Positions 52,601 through 60,948 of a stretch of DNA of 64,000 bases are shown here, piece by piece. Under the pieces are notes generated by a model that saw nothing but the letters and a program-made list of their open reading frames with translations, was not told the origin of the DNA and searched no databases. The stretch is from Pseudomonas nitroreducens (GTDB taxonomy: Bacteria; Pseudomonadota; Gammaproteobacteria; Pseudomonadales; Pseudomonadaceae): NCBI RefSeq assembly GCF_014204515.1, contig NZ_JACHLI010000010.1:156476-220475 (forward strand). The letters run 5' to 3'. Both the position numbers and the translations under genes were made by a program. Positions within the stretch are counted from its first letter, which is position 1. Every line of letters begins with the position of its first letter.

Positions 52601-53328
52601 GCCAGGGGTTGCAGGTCGCCTTCCAGCTTGCCGTCCAGGTAGCCGCTGCTTTGCGCCTGCAATTTCAGGTGGCCCATCAGCTCGCCCCTGGCCTGCAGTT
52701 GCAGGGTCCAGGGTTTGTCACCCGGCGCCGGCAGGCCCAGGGTGCCTTCGGCCTCCAGCGGCCAGCCCTGGGTCGGCTTGAGCAGGCCCTTGAGCGACAG
52801 GCTCAGGCCATCGCGGGCCAGGCTCACCGAGTCGATGTGCAACCCGTCATGGTCCCAGTGCGCCGCCAGTTGGGCGTCGCGCAACTGTTCCTGGCCATCG
52901 AGGAGGAAACGGCCGATGCGGATGTCGCCCAGCTCCAGCGACAACGGCAGGCTGAGATCGGGCAGCTCGATCGGTCCGGAGGACTCGCTCGGCTCGCTGG
53001 GCGGCAGGGTCAGCAGCACGTCATTGGCAACCACCTGGCGCAGGCACAGGGTCATGCGCAGCAGGCAGGCCGGCGACCAGTCGATCTGCGGCTGGTCGAG
53101 CACCAGGTGGGTGGCGCCATCGCTCCACTCCAGGCGTCTGGCGCTGAAACCACCGGCAAGGCGACCGTCGAACTCCTCGACGGAGAGGCCCGGCACCCAG
53201 CTCAGCAAGGCACGACTGCCCGCCGGCGTACCGAGCAGGATCGCTACCCCGATGGCCAGCAGCAGGATCAGCCCGAGCAGGCCGCCCAGGCTCCAGCGCA
53301 ACGCGCGCATCCAGCCCGCGCGACTCAC
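49645..53328 (-). CDS. tamB: Translocation and assembly module subunit TamB
   Basis: A 1227-residue inner-membrane-anchored periplasmic bridge protein (AsmA-like/TamB family). N-terminal anchor LGGLLGLILLLAIGVAILLG, then a long beta-rich repeat region forming a hydrophobic groove that carries phospholipids between membranes, and a C-terminal TamB domain (about 900-1227) with LNNGRYRAYGQKLTIRRARL and DVEAIRKVDDVVAGLRLTGN. It starts at GTG 53328, overlapping the tamA stop (GTGA), so the two are translationally coupled, as in other proteobacteria. Length is typical. Confidence 0.95.
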   Translation of the reverse strand: MSRAGWMRALRWSLGGLLGLILLLAIGVAILLGTPAGSRALLSWVPGLSVEEFDGRLAGGFSARRLEWSDGATHLVLDQPQIDWSPACLLRMTLCLRQVVANDVLLTLPPSEPSESSGPIELPDLSLPLSLELGDIRIGRFLLDGQEQLRDAQLAAHWDHDGLHIDSVSLARDGLSLSLKGLLKPTQGWPLEAEGTLGLPAPGDKPWTLQLQARGELMGHLKLQAQSSGYLDGKLEGDLQPLAENLPATALVTADGFKADASLPDTLTLNQLRLNASGNLKDGYQLAGAAVLPAEESPVVLTLRGRVDAQGADIAALDLSAAKDQRVAVTGRLDWKDAFAANARLDWLDFPWRRLYPQIDEPPVSVHTFKAEVSYSAGAYLGNFDGAFRGPAGDFTLASPVSGNLAEVFLPSLKLVAGQGRAEGHLKVGFADAVTWDAALDLSDLDPAYWLEEMPGRLGGPLRSQGSLKGEVLNLDANLDLQGRLRGQPAALKAKATAAGQAWKVDDLSLQLGDNRISGQAALDQRLSGRLDIALNRLGQLWPQLFGQVSGRLDLAGTLQAPQGQLKLDGQRVAYADQGLRSLDLTASLDAAQRGRVTLTAQGLRSGDSDFGVLKLEGSGDRQRQQLTLNLQGKPLALDLGLDGSWNGKDWRGRLAKGDIQSGGQDWRLQQPARLERLADGRINLGAHCWASGPASLCMEDQRLMPDPRLRLHLREFPLDSLARWLPDDFAWKGKLDGDVQLDLPASGPNGSVLINANNGTLRIKEQEEWVDFPYQRLQLESRLTPRRIDTSLQFLGDRLGSLEAQVQLDPRPKSKPVSGTFRLNGLDLAVARPFAPMVETLKGHLNGSGQISGGLLAPRVDGQLQISDGEISGGDLPTRFEQLQVTARIAGEQVDLSGDWKAGEHGNGSLSGRIAWASGLDVDVKLRGNRLPVTVEPYANLEVEPDLTVQMAGDKLAVSGSVQVPRGAIVVRQLPPSTVKVSDDTVIVGDKQEPKAATALNMDIDVRVGSDKLTFSGFGLNADLAGQVHIGNNLDTRGELRLNNGRYRAYGQKLTIRRARLLFAGPIDQPYLDVEAIRKVDDVVAGLRLTGNAEQPRSEVFSEPAMSQQQALSYLVLGRPMSSGEDSNMLGEAALALGLAGSAPLTGEVAQRLGIQDFQLDTEGTGNSTSVVASGQLSDRLSLRYGVGVFEPANTIALRYLLSKKVYLEAASGLASSLDIFYKRDF

Positions 53329-55052
53329 AGCTCAGGCCCCATGGAGAAGTGCAGGCGGATGCCGCCGTCTTCGTCGAGGCCGTCGGCAAGGTCCAGGCGC
53401 AGCGGGCCGACCGGGGAAATCCAGCGGATGCCGATACCGACGCCGGTCTTGATCGAGGGGAAGTCCAGCGAGTTGAACGAGTTGCCCTGGTCGACGAAGG
53501 CGGCGATGCGCCAGCGCTCGGCGATGGGGTACTGGTACTCGACACTGCCGGCGACCATGTAGCGGCCACCGATACGGTCGCCATCGGAGTTCCTTGGCGA
53601 CAGGGTCTGGTAGTCGTAGCCACGCACGCTCTGGTCGCCGCCGGCGAAGAAACGCAACGACGGCGGGATGGCGCTGTAGTTGTTGGTGGCGATGCCGCCG
53701 ACCTGGAAGCGACCGAGCAAGCGTTGTCCTCCCCAGAAACTGGTGACGCCCTTGGCCATGGCGTTGACATGGGCCACGTCGGCGTCGGCCAGCAGACCTT
53801 CCTTGGCGCCCTTCACTTCGAACTGCAAGCGGTAGCCTTCACCGGGGTCGATCTTGTTGTCGGCCTCGAGGATCGAATAACCGATGCCCGGCATCAGGAA
53901 GCTGCTCAGACCCGAATCGTCGCCCAGCTTGTACTCCTCGCGCTGCCAGTTCAGCGAGACGACCCGCTGCCAGCCGCTGTCGAGCTTGTGGTGCCACTCG
54001 CCGCCCAGGGTCAGCAGCTTGCTCTCGGTGTCCACCAGGTCTTCGTACTGGTAGCCGCTGGTGAAGCGCAGCTTGTCGGTGAGCGGCGGGTCCAGGGGAA
54101 TCTCGTACCAGGCGCCGACGTTCTGCCGGGGCGCCGAGACTTCCGCCTCGAAGCCCAGGCTGTGGCCCTGCGGGTTGACCCAGTGGCGCGTCCAGGTGGC
54201 CCGCGCGCGCGGCCCGACGTCCGTCGAGAAGCCCAGGCCAAGGCCCATGGTGCGCGGCTTGCGCGCTTCCAGATGGACGTGAACCGGGACCACCTCGGCA
54301 TCGGCGTTGGTCGGCGTGGCGTCGACCCGCACGCCGTCGAAATAGCCGCTGGACTGCAGCGCCTGGTTGAGGTCGGCGATCTGCTCGGAGTCGTAGTCGG
54401 CGCCTTCCTTGAACGGCACCATGCGCTGCAGCAGGTCCTCGTCGAAGGGGAAGTCGCCGGCGAAGTCGACCTTGCCCAGGCGGTAGCGCGGCCCGCTGGC
54501 GTACACCAGATCGATGTCGGCGACGCCGGCCTCGGGGTCGACGCGCAACTGCTGCTGGGTGAACTGGCCGCGGAAGAAACCGAAGCGCGAGGCCTGGTTC
54601 TGGATCAGCCGCTTGGCGTCCTCGTACGCGCCGTGATTGAGCTGCGCCCCTGGCTTGAGCGCATCGCCGCCGGGCACGCGGAAGCTCCTGAGCTGCGCCG
54701 CCGGGCCATCGACACGAACGGTCACGTGGCGCAGGTGGATCGGCTCTCCGGGGGTCACAGTGATCCGCAGGGTCGGCACCTTGTCGTCACGCACCCGCGT
54801 GCGAATCCGCGCCTGGTAATAGCCCAGGGCCTGGGCGGCCTTCTGCGCCTGCTCGCCGGCATTGCGCCGGAACCGTTGCAGGGCCGCCAGATCACGCTCG
54901 CCAAGGCTGCCCACGTAGGCCTCGATATTGGCCTTGAGCGCAGCGTTGGCGGGGGTGATACGAACATCGAGATGGGCTTCGGCCGCCAGTACCCTCTGCA
55001 AGCAGAAGGCCATTACCAGCAGCAGCCCAAGCAATCCTTGGACAACTCTCAT
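53325..55052 (-). CDS. tamA: Translocation and assembly module TamA (Omp85 family)
   Basis: A 575-residue outer-membrane protein. Signal peptide VVQGLLGLLLVMAFCLQRVL ending at AAE, three POTRA domains (about 25-265) and a 16-stranded Omp85 barrel with the lid-lock motif in GGDQSVRGYDYQTLSPR and a C-terminal IRLHFSMGPEL strand. TamA works with TamB in outer-membrane assembly and lipid transport. ATG 55052 (MRVVQGLLG) was chosen; the frame is open 189 bp further upstream but only this start gives the signal peptide. Confidence 0.95.
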   Translation of the reverse strand: MRVVQGLLGLLLVMAFCLQRVLAAEAHLDVRITPANAALKANIEAYVGSLGERDLAALQRFRRNAGEQAQKAAQALGYYQARIRTRVRDDKVPTLRITVTPGEPIHLRHVTVRVDGPAAQLRSFRVPGGDALKPGAQLNHGAYEDAKRLIQNQASRFGFFRGQFTQQQLRVDPEAGVADIDLVYASGPRYRLGKVDFAGDFPFDEDLLQRMVPFKEGADYDSEQIADLNQALQSSGYFDGVRVDATPTNADAEVVPVHVHLEARKPRTMGLGLGFSTDVGPRARATWTRHWVNPQGHSLGFEAEVSAPRQNVGAWYEIPLDPPLTDKLRFTSGYQYEDLVDTESKLLTLGGEWHHKLDSGWQRVVSLNWQREEYKLGDDSGLSSFLMPGIGYSILEADNKIDPGEGYRLQFEVKGAKEGLLADADVAHVNAMAKGVTSFWGGQRLLGRFQVGGIATNNYSAIPPSLRFFAGGDQSVRGYDYQTLSPRNSDGDRIGGRYMVAGSVEYQYPIAERWRIAAFVDQGNSFNSLDFPSIKTGVGIGIRWISPVGPLRLDLADGLDEDGGIRLHFSMGPEL

Positions 55053-55253
55053 GGCGCGAAATGCTAGCACGGGAATACGCGATCCTAGACGTCTACGGCG
55101 AGGGGCCCCGCAGAATAGCCCAATGCAGAGCCGCTGACAGGTCCGCTTACAACAACAGAACGATCCTACACACTGCATCGGGACTTTCATCTCCAGGCCC
55201 AGCGGGCGTCTCTTGCAGACTGGCGATCCTCCAGTCCGCACATTCCAGCTTCG

Positions 55254-56891
55254 ATGAACAACTGCCTGATCCCCACCTTCCGCCTGGCCATTCTGGCCAC
55301 GTCACTGCTCATCCTGTCGGCCTGCAAACCGGGCGCGGGCGACTCAAGCCCATCGGCAGCAGCCCGCTCCACCCCGACAGAGCAACCCGCCACGGCGCTC
55401 TGCCTGAACGGCAAGTGCGGCGTGCTGGCCCCGGACGGCAAGGTGCTGCTGGGCTTCGACAACGACTTCGGCAATATCCTGGCGACCGGCCTGGACAGCC
55501 CGGTCTTCGCCTCGCGCAATGGCCACTGGGACCTGATCAGCCTCGACGGCGGCAAGGTGCTGCGGAGCGCCTTCACCGACGAACTGATCCTGCTGCCCGG
55601 CCAGTTGTACGGCTTCGCCCGCGACGGTCTCTACGGCATCCTGGACCGCCACGGCAGACAACTGCAGGCGCCGCGCTTCGATCGCCTCACGCCCAGCAGC
55701 GATGGCAGCTACATCGTCTACGAGATCGACGGCTGGAACGGTGTGCTCGACACCCACGGGCAGGCGCTGACCGAGGCGCTCTACGACTGGATCCCGACCC
55801 AGAGCGACAGCCCCGACAGAACCCGGTTGCTGATGGCTCGGCGCGGTGCCAGCAACTGGGTCATCGACCTGGACAGCGGCGCGCAGCAACCGGTCGCCTA
55901 CGACCACATCGGTCCGCGCAACGATGGCTATTCGGTGGTCAGTGCGGCCGGCCGCTTCGGCCTGGCGGACCGCAGCGGCAGCGCGCTGTTCGGCCTCAAG
56001 TACCCCTGGCTGGGCGTCCCCAGCCAGGGTCTGGTGGCCTTCCGCGAGGCGCAGGACAAGCCCTGCGGCTACCTGGACTACCACGGCCAGGTGGTCATCG
56101 CGCCGCGCTTCGTCAACTGCCTGCCGTTCGGCCAGCAGGGCGCCCTCGCCCAGGAGTGGCGCCACGACGGTGCCAGCCTGTTCGGCCGCTACGGCCTCAT
56201 CGACCGCCAGGGCCAGTGGCGCCTGCCCCCCACCTATGACTATGCCGGCAATGCCGGTACCGACCCCTGGGGTCAGAGTCACTACGTAGCGGGCTACGCG
56301 ATGATCGGCACCTATTCTTCGGCGCCGATGCACATGACTCGCGGCATCTTCAGTACCGACGAGGGCAAGGAACTCATCGCTCCCGACTACGAGCAGATCG
56401 GCGCCCTGGGGCAGGACCGCTTCCTCTTCAGCGACCGCCATTCACCGAAAATCCGCCTGAGCTACCAGGGCGAACCGATCGAACTGCCCGCCGTCGGCAT
56501 TCTCGATCGCTCCGCGATTCGTCTGGTCGCGCCCACCGATTTCATCGGCGCCAGCCTGGACCCCAGCGGCCGGTTCCTGCGCAGCCAGACGGGGCTCAGC
56601 GCCGACTCCCCGTCCGCGCTCTACGACCTGCAAGGCCGCCTCATCGTGCCGGCGCGCGGTACGGTGCTGGAGGTCGATACCCAGCACCAGATGGTCAGGG
56701 ACTACAGCCTGAAAAACGTGCAGGGCCAGGACTGGAAAGGTCTGCTGAGCCTGCGCGACCTGAAGGGTCAGGTGCGCTTCAGCGTGCGCCGCACCGACTG
56801 CGGCGCCGCCCAGTTGGTGGACAGCGCCGGGCAACCGATCTGGCCACTGGACCCGACACCCTTCTGTCCTGCCCTGGCCCACGCCGGCTGA
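55254..56891 (+). CDS. WG-repeat lipoprotein
   Basis: A 545-residue predicted lipoprotein: signal segment LAILATSLLILSAC gives a lipobox with Cys24. The rest consists of WG-type beta repeats, for example KCGVLAPDGKVLLGFDN, GHWDLISLDGGKVL, DGLYGILDRHGRQLQAPRFD, GRFGLADRSGSALFGLKYPW and GRYGLIDRQGQWRLPPTYDY. Such repeats build beta structures of unclear role. The gene is divergent from tamA across 201 bp and converges with the acetyltransferase gene. Function unknown. Confidence 0.82.
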   Translation: MNNCLIPTFRLAILATSLLILSACKPGAGDSSPSAAARSTPTEQPATALCLNGKCGVLAPDGKVLLGFDNDFGNILATGLDSPVFASRNGHWDLISLDGGKVLRSAFTDELILLPGQLYGFARDGLYGILDRHGRQLQAPRFDRLTPSSDGSYIVYEIDGWNGVLDTHGQALTEALYDWIPTQSDSPDRTRLLMARRGASNWVIDLDSGAQQPVAYDHIGPRNDGYSVVSAAGRFGLADRSGSALFGLKYPWLGVPSQGLVAFREAQDKPCGYLDYHGQVVIAPRFVNCLPFGQQGALAQEWRHDGASLFGRYGLIDRQGQWRLPPTYDYAGNAGTDPWGQSHYVAGYAMIGTYSSAPMHMTRGIFSTDEGKELIAPDYEQIGALGQDRFLFSDRHSPKIRLSYQGEPIELPAVGILDRSAIRLVAPTDFIGASLDPSGRFLRSQTGLSADSPSALYDLQGRLIVPARGTVLEVDTQHQMVRDYSLKNVQGQDWKGLLSLRDLKGQVRFSVRRTDCGAAQLVDSAGQPIWPLDPTPFCPALAHAG

Positions 56892-56905
56892 GCGCCGCCA
56901 TTACC

Positions 56906-57553
56906 TCAGAGCTGCAACCCCTGCTGCGCTGTCGGCACGGGGTTGGGATGGAACAGCACGTGCTCGCGGATCGGCCCCAGCGCCACCTCACCCAATTCCC
57001 GATAGCCGTGGCGACGGTAGAACTCCAGGTAGCGCGCGTTGCCGGTGTCGAGCACCAGGCCCTGGGAACCACCGTCCTCGGCGCACCAGGCGTGCAGCGC
57101 ATCGAGCAGTTGTTCGCCCAGGTGCCGACCCTGGAACTCGGGGTGGATGCCGATCAGCGGCAGCAGGTGATACGGTCCCGGCGGCAGGCAGCCGAGCACC
57201 GCCGCGTGGTAGTCCAGATAACGCCGGGTGCAGCCCAGGCCGGTGGTCAGCAGCATGCGCATGCGCCAGAACCAGCTTTCGGTGACATCCAGACGGCGTT
57301 GCGGCGGGACGATCAGCGCCACACCCACCACCCGGTCCTCCAGCAGCAGGCCGATGGCCGGCAGCTCCTCGAGGAAGTGCTGGTTGACCAACTCGCGGAT
57401 GGTTGCGCGCACGCGCTGGTCGAAACCGGGGCGATCGGACTCGAACAGGTAGGCGAAGGTGGGCTCATGGCGATAGGCGTGATACAGCAGCGAACGGACT
57501 TCACGGCTGTATCCGCTGTCCAGCAGACGGACTTCGGCGAGGGTATCAGGCAT
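56906..57553 (-). CDS. GNAT-family N-acetyltransferase
   Basis: A 215-residue acetyltransferase. The GNAT core is in the second half: LPLIGIHPEFQGRHLGEQLL is motif A, binding acetyl-CoA pyrophosphate, and GLVLDTGNARYLEFYRRHGY is motif B. The acceptor is unknown. ATG 57553 (MPDTLAEVRLL). It is divergent from xthA across 118 bp. Confidence 0.9.
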   Translation of the reverse strand: MPDTLAEVRLLDSGYSREVRSLLYHAYRHEPTFAYLFESDRPGFDQRVRATIRELVNQHFLEELPAIGLLLEDRVVGVALIVPPQRRLDVTESWFWRMRMLLTTGLGCTRRYLDYHAAVLGCLPPGPYHLLPLIGIHPEFQGRHLGEQLLDALHAWCAEDGGSQGLVLDTGNARYLEFYRRHGYRELGEVALGPIREHVLFHPNPVPTAQQGLQL

Positions 57554-57671
57554 GCGGACGCCTCTTGTTGTTAGGGTCGGGTTCCGGCTCCGAAACCCTA
57601 GCAGCGCCGCGCCGGGGTCGCCAGGGCCGGCCAGCTTGGGCTAGCATCCTCCTTTTGCCAGGACGTCCAGG

Positions 57672-58484
57672 ATGAAAATCGTCTCCTTCAATATCAACGG
57701 TTTGCGCGCACGTCCCCACCAGCTCCAGGCCGTCATCGAGCGCCACCAGCCGGACGTCATCGGCCTGCAGGAAACCAAGGTCGCCGACGACCAGTTCCCC
57801 CGCGCGGAAATCGAAGCCCTCGGCTACCACGTTCACTACCACGGCCAGAAGGGCCATTACGGCGTGGCCCTGCTCTCCCGCGAGGAACCGCTGGAGCTGC
57901 AGCGCGGCTTCCCCAACGACGGCGAGGAATCCCAGCGGCGCTTCATCTGGGGCACCTTCAAGGACGCCCAGGGACAGCTGATCACCGTGATGAACGGCTA
58001 CTTCCCCCAGGGCGAAAGCCGCGACCATCCAGTGAAGTTCCCGGCCAAGCAGCGCTTCTACGCCGACCTGCAGGACCTGCTGGAAACCCGTTTCCAGCCT
58101 GACCAGCCCCTGGTGGTGATGGGCGACATCAACATCTCCCCGGAAGATTGCGACATCGGCATCGGCGAGGAAAACCGCAAGCGCTGGCTGAAGACCGGCA
58201 AGTGCAGCTTCCTGCCCGAAGAACGCGAGTGGCTGGCGCGTCTCAAGGGCTGGGGCCTGGTGGACAGCTTCCGCCTGCAGAACCCCAGCGTGGACGACCG
58301 TTTCAGCTGGTTCGACTACCGCAGCCGCGGCTTCGAGGACAACCCCAAGCGCGGCCTGCGCATCGACGTGATTCTCGCCTCCGAAGCCCTGCGCGGACGC
58401 ATCGCCGATACCGGCGTGGATTACGACATCCGCAGCATGGAAAAACCCTCGGACCACGCGCCGATCTGGCTGCAACTGGCGTAA
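57672..58484 (+). CDS. xthA: Exodeoxyribonuclease III (AP endonuclease)
   Basis: A 270-residue exonuclease III: it removes 3' blocking groups and cleaves abasic sites in base-excision repair. Motifs: MKIVSFNINGLRAR with the metal-binding Asn, LQETKVADDQFP with the catalytic Glu, NGYFPQGESRD, VMGDINISPEDCDIGIG with Asp and Asn, DRFSWFDYRSRG, LRIDVILAS and the final SDHAPIW with the catalytic His. Full family length. An intrinsic terminator follows 20 bp after the stop. Confidence 0.96.
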   Translation: MKIVSFNINGLRARPHQLQAVIERHQPDVIGLQETKVADDQFPRAEIEALGYHVHYHGQKGHYGVALLSREEPLELQRGFPNDGEESQRRFIWGTFKDAQGQLITVMNGYFPQGESRDHPVKFPAKQRFYADLQDLLETRFQPDQPLVVMGDINISPEDCDIGIGEENRKRWLKTGKCSFLPEEREWLARLKGWGLVDSFRLQNPSVDDRFSWFDYRSRGFEDNPKRGLRIDVILASEALRGRIADTGVDYDIRSMEKPSDHAPIWLQLA

Positions 58485-58503
58485 GGGATATTCCGCGACC
58501 ACG

Positions 58504-58531
58504 AAAAAGCCCGGCAATTGCCGGGCTTTTT
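58504..58531. terminator. Intrinsic bidirectional terminator
   Basis: GCCCGGCAATTGCCGGGC (58509-58526) is a perfect palindrome flanked by AAAAA on the left and TTTTT on the right, so it can end transcripts of xthA (plus) and of the coiled-coil gene at 58555 (minus). Confidence 0.95.
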
Positions 58532-58554
58532 CATGCCCTGCAGGCGTGGCCTGC

Positions 58555-59742
58555 TCAGACCTCTTCGGCGCTGCCAACCGACTTGCTGATGGCGCTGTAG
58601 GTGGTATTGAAGCGTACGGTCTCGTTGAAGCCCTTGACGATGGCGCCGAAGCGTTCCTTGGCGTCCAGCAACTGCTTGAAGCGGTCTGCCAGCTCAGCGC
58701 TCTGGCGCTGCAACCCGGCTTCGCGATCATCCAGATCCTGGGCGCGGGAGCGCATCTGGTTGAGCTGACGTTCGATGCTCTGCTGCTCCTGGTTGAGTAC
58801 GTCGGCACGTTTGGTCGTTGCGCGATCACGACTGTCCACGGTTTCTGCCAGGGCCTGCAGCGCATTACTGCGCTCAGCGAGGACTGCAGCATTCTGCTCG
58901 GCCACGCGCTCGACCCCCTGTTTCTCCTCCTGCAGGCGCAGCTCCTGCTGGCTCAAGCGATCCTCGCGCTCGGCCAGTTGGCGCTCACGTTCTACTGTTG
59001 TCAGCCGGCGCTCTTCCAGCGCTTCGCGCATCTTCATGATTTCCAGCTTCTGCTGAGACAGGCCGTGAGCCATGCCAGCCAGCGAATCGAGAGTCGACTG
59101 CACATCATGGAGAACGCCATCAGTTTCCATCGCCGACGACTGGTAAGCGGTCACGGCAGACTCGACTGCATCCCGAACGATGGTGGTATCGGAACTGGCT
59201 TGTTCCCGCTGGTGTTGAACTTGGACATTCATGATCGAGGTTTCCTCGTGGGAAGAGTGGGAAATTGGCTGAGCGGAAGTGAGCTGATCGGCAGCGTCGA
59301 ACACGGCAGACTCTGACAGGGCGGTTGGAACGGACGGAGCCACAGCAGGCGCGGCGCCTTGGTGCTCGTCGTCCGGGTCCACGCCAGGAGCTTCGAGGAA
59401 CGAGCCGAGCTCAGCCAGGTCCCTTTCGAGCAGCTCGAAAGCATTGTCATCGGGCGCCGGGGCTGTTTCGCTCACCATCTGCTCCTGGGCAAGCGGGTCG
59501 AAAACATCACTGCTCACCGGCTGCTCGGGACCTGAGGCGGCAATCGGGATGTACCCTGCCGACAGGGACGAACGCGACGCGCCCCGGGGGCGATGGACCG
59601 CGGAAAGCTCGGAATGCAGCAGTGCCTTGTCACACTCCGCATCCATCGGAGATCCCAGTGGCTCGATGGCCTGACCGTTCTGCATAGCGCTGTCCACGCG
59701 GGAGAGTCCGTGTTCTTCGCTCTGCTTCGATGTTGAAGTCAT
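58555..59742 (-). CDS. Coiled-coil protein family X, paralogue 2 (395 aa), unknown function
   Basis: Start ATG 59742 (MTSTSKQSEEHG) follows GGGTAGGACG. Residues 1-170 are acidic and Pro/Ala/Ser-rich. The family module begins about residue 204 (VLHDVQSTLDSLAGMAHGLS) and continues as one coiled coil (ERERQLAEREDRLSQQELRL) to KGFNETVRFNTTYSAISKSV. An internal ATG at 59232 with GAGGAAA and an 8-nt spacer would give a 225-residue form that is the module plus a short lead, the same length as the internal form of paralogue 3. No membrane segment. It follows the pseudo-receiver regulator gene on the same strand and ends at a strong terminator. Function unknown; a structural or scaffold role is only a guess. 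Confidence 0.82.
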   Translation of the reverse strand: MTSTSKQSEEHGLSRVDSAMQNGQAIEPLGSPMDAECDKALLHSELSAVHRPRGASRSSLSAGYIPIAASGPEQPVSSDVFDPLAQEQMVSETAPAPDDNAFELLERDLAELGSFLEAPGVDPDDEHQGAAPAVAPSVPTALSESAVFDAADQLTSAQPISHSSHEETSIMNVQVQHQREQASSDTTIVRDAVESAVTAYQSSAMETDGVLHDVQSTLDSLAGMAHGLSQQKLEIMKMREALEERRLTTVERERQLAEREDRLSQQELRLQEEKQGVERVAEQNAAVLAERSNALQALAETVDSRDRATTKRADVLNQEQQSIERQLNQMRSRAQDLDDREAGLQRQSAELADRFKQLLDAKERFGAIVKGFNETVRFNTTYSAISKSVGSAEEV

Positions 59743-60042
59743 GAAACGTCCTACCCTGAGGGTGATCGCCCGTACCCCAGCCACCACCCGGCATGAACCG
59801 CCGAACAGGATCGGTGACTGACAGGCACTGCCTCTCCTGGGGTTCGGAGGGCAAACCGGTCGATAGATGTCGATGGGCTGCCCTGCGCTCTCTGATGGAA
59901 AGGCAGAACAGGTTGCAGATGGAATTCTCACAGCTACGCGGCGGCGTGAATGTCAGTAAATTCCTTCATGGGTGAAGGAAAACTACGCAAGAAGTCATAC
60001 GTCAGGTGCCCACGGCAGACGCTTCGGGAAGCTTTCCCCACC
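59743..60042. other. 300-bp gap with an 8-bp inverted repeat
   Basis: No gene is seen. TTCCTTCA-TGGG-TGAAGGAA (59961-59980) is a perfect hairpin 62 bp beyond the regulator stop; on the minus strand it is followed by TTTACT, so it may be a weak terminator for the regulator or an operator for the coiled-coil gene. The interval 59743-59900 contains no clear promoter boxes. Confidence 0.5.
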
Positions 60043-60723
60043 CTAGGGCCCGAGGGTCCCGCCGCACTCAGAGTCGCTATCTGGCAAATCCCGCCGCCGC
60101 TGCAGCAAACCGATCTCCTCACTGACCCGGAACAGTTCATCCAGCGTTCCTGCAGACAGCTTGCGCATCAACTGCCGCTTGTGCTGACCGATGCTGGCTC
60201 CGGAAAGCGCCAGGTGCTCGGCCAGTGACGCCGTGGTGACGCCGCGGTGCAGGCCATGCAGGACAGCGACCAGATGAGAAGGGAAGATCAGCGCAGATTT
60301 CGCACGCGGATCGTCCCCCAGGGGAACCCGCGCCTGCTCGGGAAAGATGGTCCCACCTGCCAGTACAGCGTCGACAGCCCGACCGATCAGCGTCGGACGA
60401 TCGTCCAACAGCAGGAAACCGGAAACGCCTCCGCGGATGGCACGCTGAATGTTCAGTGGCGACCCCAGGCTTGAACACACCAGCACGGGAGTACCAGTGA
60501 CCAACTGACCGGCGCGGCGCAACATCGCAACCAGCTCCAGACCATGGATATCCGGTAGCTCAAGAGTGATCACCAGGAGGTCGAAATCACCGACTTTCAG
60601 ATGGCTCAGTGCCTGACGTGCGAACCTGAAATGCAGGTCGCACTGATGACCGCTGGATTGCAGGAACCGACGGATTGCGATGAAGTCGCGCCGTGACGGT
60701 TCGATGAGTACGATGCGGGCCAT
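60043..60723 (-). CDS. LuxR-type response regulator with degenerate receiver
   Basis: A 226-residue NarL/FixJ-like regulator. The N-terminal receiver fold is clear (ARIVLIEPSRRDFIAI; DFDLLVITLELPDIHGLELV; TGTPVLVCSSLGSPLNI; GVSGFLLLDDRP), but the key residues are changed: the phospho-acceptor Asp is Thr53, the acidic pair is Glu8-Pro9 and the conserved Lys is Leu. It should not be phosphorylated in the usual way. The C-terminal HTH (about 148-205) is LuxR-like (TTASLAEHLALSGASIGQHK). It lies between two members of the coiled-coil family X on the same strand, which makes them likely targets or partners. Confidence 0.82.
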   Translation of the reverse strand: MARIVLIEPSRRDFIAIRRFLQSSGHQCDLHFRFARQALSHLKVGDFDLLVITLELPDIHGLELVAMLRRAGQLVTGTPVLVCSSLGSPLNIQRAIRGGVSGFLLLDDRPTLIGRAVDAVLAGGTIFPEQARVPLGDDPRAKSALIFPSHLVAVLHGLHRGVTTASLAEHLALSGASIGQHKRQLMRKLSAGTLDELFRVSEEIGLLQRRRDLPDSDSECGGTLGP

Positions 60724-60903
60724 GTCACTCCTTGTAGTCTCGGCCGCGTTTCATCTGGTTCCCGTCCCTGACAGCAAGGCTCGAACCCTGCGCAGGGGCG
60801 TTCCAACGACTGCATCGGTGGCTACAGCAGTCCGAAAAGCGGATGCCACCAGACCTTCCCTTGTTCTGATGGCATCGGACCTCCGGACTTCGCTCGTCGA
60901 TGC

Positions 60904-60943
60904 AGAAAAACAGAGGCCGGAGTGTCGTCGACATCCCGGCCTC
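60904..60943 (-). terminator. Intrinsic terminator for coiled-coil paralogue 3
   Basis: On the minus strand GAGGCCGG (60936-60943) pairs with CCGGCCTC (60913-60920), with an inner TGTC-GAC-GACA stem, followed by TGTTTTT. It begins 5 bp after the stop of the gene at 60949, so that gene and the regulator downstream are separate transcription units. Confidence 0.88.
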
Positions 60944-60948
60944 GGGCT

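Noticed and set aside
49798..53562. 1254-codon plus-strand frame opposite tamB
   Set aside because: Antisense shadow of tamB with composition typical of reversed codon bias.
59961..59980. Strong rho-independent terminator for the regulator gene
   Set aside because: The stem is AT-rich and followed by only a short T stretch, so I list it as a hairpin of uncertain role.
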